Shown in pieces: positions 5,413 through 7,902 of a DNA stretch of 7,902 nucleotides. The DNA is from JBFIHZ01 sp041601535. Lineage in GTDB: Bacteria; Pseudomonadota; Gammaproteobacteria; Xanthomonadales; SZUA-36. Within the stretch, counting starts at the first letter, position 1; each line of letters starts with the position of its first letter. The position numbers and the translations under genes were made by a program. The stretch is from the NCBI GenBank assembly GCA_041601535.1, contig JBFIHZ010000182.1, forward strand, positions 1 to 7,902. Direction: 5' to 3'. The notes under the pieces are model-generated. The model was not told the origin of the DNA and made no database searches. It was given only the letters and a program-made list of their open reading frames with translations.

Positions 5413-5703
5413 ATGATGACTTTCCTGGCCCGCATGAAAATCAAACCTGATCGGCGCGAGGATTTTATCCGCCTGGCCCGGGAGCTCACTGAAAAAGTAC
5501 ATGCCAACGAGCCGGACACCACGGCTTATGAATTCTTCCGCCTGCGCGATGATGAATACAGTTATGCCGTGTTCGAACAGTTCACCAGCGAGGACGCAGA
5601 AGCAGCGCACCGCAATACCGACTATTTCAATGCCCTCGCTCCGGACCTGATCGATTGCCTGGACGGGCCGTATGTACGCGAGTACCTGGACCCGCTGGAA
5701 TAA
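5413..5703 (+). CDS. ABM-domain (antibiotic biosynthesis monooxygenase-like) protein
   Basis: 96-residue protein that fills one ABM ferredoxin-like domain: a first strand MTFLARMKIKP (2-12), a helix through about residue 30, a YEFFRLRDDEYSYAVFEQF hairpin (39-57), then SEDAEAAHRNTDYF (59-72), where family members usually have a conserved His (here His66), and a final strand YVREYL (87-92). Known members include cofactor-free quinol mono-oxygenases (YgiN type) and small cyclase/oxygenase proteins of secondary metabolism; they act as dimers. The exact reaction here is unknown. GGAG at 5399-5402 is 10 bases before ATG 5413, which is followed at once by a second ATG (5416). A GTG at 5383 would extend the frame by 10 residues without need. 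It is the first gene of a two-gene unit, 9 bases before the CoA ligase. It may oxidise a quinol or phenolic product of the oxygenases (inference). Confidence 0.82.
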   Translation: MMTFLARMKIKPDRREDFIRLARELTEKVHANEPDTTAYEFFRLRDDEYSYAVFEQFTSEDAEAAHRNTDYFNALAPDLIDCLDGPYVREYLDPLE

Positions 5704-5712
5704 GGACGGAAC

Positions 5713-7368
5713 ATGTCGAATTCACCGCTGGAAGACGTGCGGCTGCAGGCCACCTCACTGGGCGACTTGCTGTTGCTGGCCGCCGACCGGCACCCGCAGC
5801 GCGATGCGGTGATTTTCCCTGACCAGCGCTGCACCTACGCCGCACTGCGTGATGCGGCGCTGGCCAAAGCCTGCAGTTTGCAGGCGCTTGGGGTAGGGCC
5901 GGGTGACCACGTTGGTCTGCTGCTTCCTACCGGCATGGAATTTATCGAGACACTGTTCGCAGTCGCCTTGCTGGGCGCCGTGACGGTGCCGGTCAATGCC
6001 CGCTATATGCCGCCGGAACTGGCCTACGTGGTGGAGAATGCTGATCTCAAGGTGCTGCTGACCACCGACCGCATCGCCGATGCGGTGAATTTCACCCAAC
6101 GCTTGCAGGCAGCTTTTCCTGACCTGGAACAACAGTCTGATCCGCGTCGGCTGCAATTGGTCGGTGCGCCGGCGTTACACAGCCTGGTGTTATTCGGTGA
6201 CAGTACCGCCCCTGGCATGCTGTCCTCGGCGCAGTTCGATGAGTTGTCAGCGCAGGGTTCACTCGACCGCCTGCATTTGCAACGGCTGCAAATCCGCCTG
6301 GGGCAGACCGCGCTGATCCTGTACACCTCGGGCACCACGGCCAATCCGAAAGGCTGCATGATTTCGCACGAAGCCATTGTGCGCAACAGCATGGCGCTGG
6401 CGGACCGTTACCAATTGACTGGTGATGACCGCTTCTGGTCGCCTCTTCCGCTGTTTCATATTGCCGCCATCCTGCCGCTGACGGCGATTTTCGCCAAGGG
6501 CGGAACCTACCTGACCACTGGTTATTTCCAGGCTGGCGAAGCGCTGCAGATGATGGAGCGTGAACAGGTGACCGCCACCTATCCCTGCTTCTGGACGATC
6601 ATGTCCGACCTGGTGGACCACCCGGATTTTGACAAAACCGATCTTGGCCGGGTGCGCCTGATGAATGCCAATTTTGCGGTGCAGCCACCGGAAATCGGCA
6701 AGAAAATGAAAAAGGCCCTGCCCAACGCGGTTTTTGTCGGTACCTTCGGCATGACCGAAACGGCCGGCACGGTGACCACCAGCCGGCTGGATGATTCGGA
6801 GCAACAACGCTTCACCCGGCTGGGCACGCCCCTGTCCGGCCTCGAGGTGCGCGTGATGGACCCCGAAACCGGCCAGCCGGTGGCGGCAGGCGAACAGGGC
6901 GAAGCCTGGATACGTGGCTACAGCACGTTCACCGAATACTACAAATCACCGGAGAAAACCGCCGAGGCGCTGGATGAGGACGGCTGGTTTCATTCCGGCG
7001 ACCGGGTTTCCATCGATCAGGACGGCCAGTTGATGTTCCACGGCCGCATGCGTGACATGCTGAAAGTGGGCGGTGAGAACGTCGCGGCAGTGGAAATAGA
7101 AACCTGTCTGCAACAGCACCCGGCTGTGAAACTGGCGCAGGTGGTAGGCATACCCGATGCGCGCCTGATTGAGATTCCGGCCGCCTTTATCGAACTGGAG
7201 CCGGGCCAGCAGGCAGAAGAAGCGGAGCTGATTGCTTTTTGCCAGGGCAAGATTGCCGGTTTCAAGTTACCGCGGCATGTGCGCTTTGTCGGCGAGTGGC
7301 CTGTTTCATCCACCAAGATCCAGAAATTCAAACTGCAGGAACAGCTGCGCGCCGAACTGGGCCTGTAA
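5713..7368 (+). CDS. AMP-forming acyl-CoA ligase (ANL superfamily)
   Basis: 551 residues, full family length. It activates a carboxylic acid through an acyl-adenylate to a CoA thioester. Motifs in order: P-loop YTSGTTANPKG (204-214), SPLPLFHI (243-250) at the acyl pocket, FGMTET (345-350) for adenine/AMP binding, GWFHSGD (424-430) with the ribose-binding Asp430, hinge GRMRDMLKVGGENV (444-457), and the C-terminal catalytic Lys535 in SSTKIQKFKL. Two small departures from consensus are Ala210 in place of the common P-loop Gly and Thr534 in place of the Gly before the catalytic Lys. The key Lys, Thr and Asp residues are kept, so it should be active. The start is supported by AAGGA about 6 bases before ATG 5713. 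It probably supplies the thioester used by the acyl-CoA dehydrogenase. Medium-chain fatty, cyclic, aromatic or carnitine-like acids are all possible; the sequence alone does not decide. Confidence 0.92.
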   Translation: MSNSPLEDVRLQATSLGDLLLLAADRHPQRDAVIFPDQRCTYAALRDAALAKACSLQALGVGPGDHVGLLLPTGMEFIETLFAVALLGAVTVPVNARYMPPELAYVVENADLKVLLTTDRIADAVNFTQRLQAAFPDLEQQSDPRRLQLVGAPALHSLVLFGDSTAPGMLSSAQFDELSAQGSLDRLHLQRLQIRLGQTALILYTSGTTANPKGCMISHEAIVRNSMALADRYQLTGDDRFWSPLPLFHIAAILPLTAIFAKGGTYLTTGYFQAGEALQMMEREQVTATYPCFWTIMSDLVDHPDFDKTDLGRVRLMNANFAVQPPEIGKKMKKALPNAVFVGTFGMTETAGTVTTSRLDDSEQQRFTRLGTPLSGLEVRVMDPETGQPVAAGEQGEAWIRGYSTFTEYYKSPEKTAEALDEDGWFHSGDRVSIDQDGQLMFHGRMRDMLKVGGENVAAVEIETCLQQHPAVKLAQVVGIPDARLIEIPAAFIELEPGQQAEEAELIAFCQGKIAGFKLPRHVRFVGEWPVSSTKIQKFKLQEQLRAELGL

Positions 7369-7404
7369 TCCTTCAGCCCCAGTGCCCTGCGGCGCTTACA
7401 ACAA

Positions 7405-7902
7405 TCAGTCGGCGGGTGCCAGCGCGATCAGCGCATTGCCGGGCATGTGGTTGTAAATACCGTAGCCGGAATTGGCATACACCATGCCGTGCGCCACCAG
7501 CACGCCACCACCGCTGAACGAACCGCCTTTGGCGGTAGCGCCGGAAACCGATTCAAACTCGCGGACCGTGTCCATCTGCCACAATACGCGGCCATCTTCG
7601 CTGGAATGGACGCGCAGGAATCCGTCCAGGTAGCCGGCGATCACGGCACCCGGTATCGAGGTAATGGCATGCGAGATGCCCGGGTCACAATCCGGCTTGT
7701 CAGCACAGGTGTGTGGTGCGGGCGATGACCACAGCAATGTGCCGTCGCGTGCATCCAGCGCATACAGGCCGGGCCGCGCCTCGGTGGTGTACTGGTAACG
7801 GGTCAGGTCCTCGGGATAGGCCATGTCATTGATCGGCACGTACACGGTGTTGCCGTGGGCGGCCATGCCGAAGTGCACGCCGCCCTGCACACCGCCGCGT
7901 CC
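7405..7902 (-). CDS. PQQ beta-propeller dehydrogenase, polyvinyl-alcohol-dehydrogenase-like, C-terminal part (partial)
   Basis: The frame is open to the right edge and ends at TGA (7407-7405), giving the last 165 residues. It shows repeated propeller blades with the tryptophan-docking type motif: GLYALDARDGTLLW, then GYLDGFLRVHSSEDGRVLW, each ending a blade in Gly-x-x-x-W. GGVQGGVHFGMAAHGNTVYV near the visible start and GNALIALAP at the end match the polyvinyl-alcohol dehydrogenase-like branch of quinoproteins. Two close cysteines (CADKPDC) could form a disulfide. Such enzymes are periplasmic and oxidise alcohols with PQQ, often passing electrons to a cytochrome c domain; that domain, the signal peptide and the catalytic residues are outside the window. 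It converges with the CoA ligase with 36 bases between stops and no clear terminator, so it may be a separate unit from the catabolic island. A non-enzymatic PQQ-like repeat protein remains possible. Confidence 0.8.
   Translation of the reverse strand, partial: GRGGVQGGVHFGMAAHGNTVYVPINDMAYPEDLTRYQYTTEARPGLYALDARDGTLLWSSPAPHTCADKPDCDPGISHAITSIPGAVIAGYLDGFLRVHSSEDGRVLWQMDTVREFESVSGATAKGGSFSGGGVLVAHGMVYANSGYGIYNHMPGNALIALAPAD

Noticed and set aside
6259..6807. A 182-codon minus-strand open frame within the CoA ligase.
   Set aside because: It lies entirely opposite the P-loop to AMP-binding region of a clearly intact ligase and has no recognisable product.
7369..7404. Possible bidirectional terminator between the CoA ligase and the PQQ dehydrogenase.
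   Set aside because: The 36-base gap shows no stable stem followed by a T-run in either direction.

Overview
The window looks like part of a catabolic gene island on the chromosome of a moderately GC-rich Gram-negative bacterium. An outer-membrane TonB-dependent receptor tail, Rieske non-heme iron oxygenases, a CoA ligase, an acyl-CoA dehydrogenase and a PQQ-type dehydrogenase tail suggest an aerobic proteobacterium. A marine gammaproteobacterium is my guess, at low confidence, because no taxonomic marker is present. There are no RNA genes, mobile elements, CRISPR arrays or long repeats.

Layout from left to right. (a) 2-172, plus strand: the last 56 codons of a TonB-dependent receptor, closed by a strong hairpin terminator at 217-242. 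(b) 300-3612, minus strand: a tight three-gene operon read right to left. It holds a Rieske oxygenase alpha subunit (RO2), a small AhpD/carboxymuconolactone-decarboxylase-like protein, and a second Rieske oxygenase alpha subunit (RO1), with gaps of about 22-24 bases. (c) About 3560-3763: an AT-rich divergent control region with a perfect 18-bp palindrome and a second inverted repeat. (d) 3764-4924, plus strand: an acyl-CoA dehydrogenase. (e) 4930-5265, minus strand: a small Rieske ferredoxin, tail to tail with the dehydrogenase. (f) 5266-5412: a second divergent control region carrying a near copy (16 of 18 bases) of the palindrome. (g) 5413-7368, plus strand: a two-gene unit of an ABM-fold mono-oxygenase-like protein and an AMP-forming acyl-CoA ligase, 9 bases apart. 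(h) 7405 to the right edge, minus strand: the C-terminal part of a PQQ beta-propeller dehydrogenase of the polyvinyl-alcohol-dehydrogenase type.

How it may work together (inference): a carboxylic acid substrate is made into a CoA thioester by the ligase and desaturated by the acyl-CoA dehydrogenase. The two alpha-only Rieske oxygenases hydroxylate or cleave substrate or intermediates with electrons from the shared Rieske ferredoxin. No ferredoxin reductase is encoded here, so it must come from elsewhere. The ABM and AhpD-like proteins are probable accessory redox or quinol-handling enzymes. The shared palindrome in both divergent promoter regions suggests that a single regulator, encoded outside the window, controls all four transcripts. 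The substrate cannot be read from the sequence.

The most notable points are the shared operator pair; an acyl-CoA dehydrogenase whose catalytic glutamate appears to have moved to the isovaleryl/long-chain position; an AhpD-like protein that keeps CxxC but lacks the usual histidine; and an uncertain translation start for RO2, whose first ATG lies in promoter/operator DNA.
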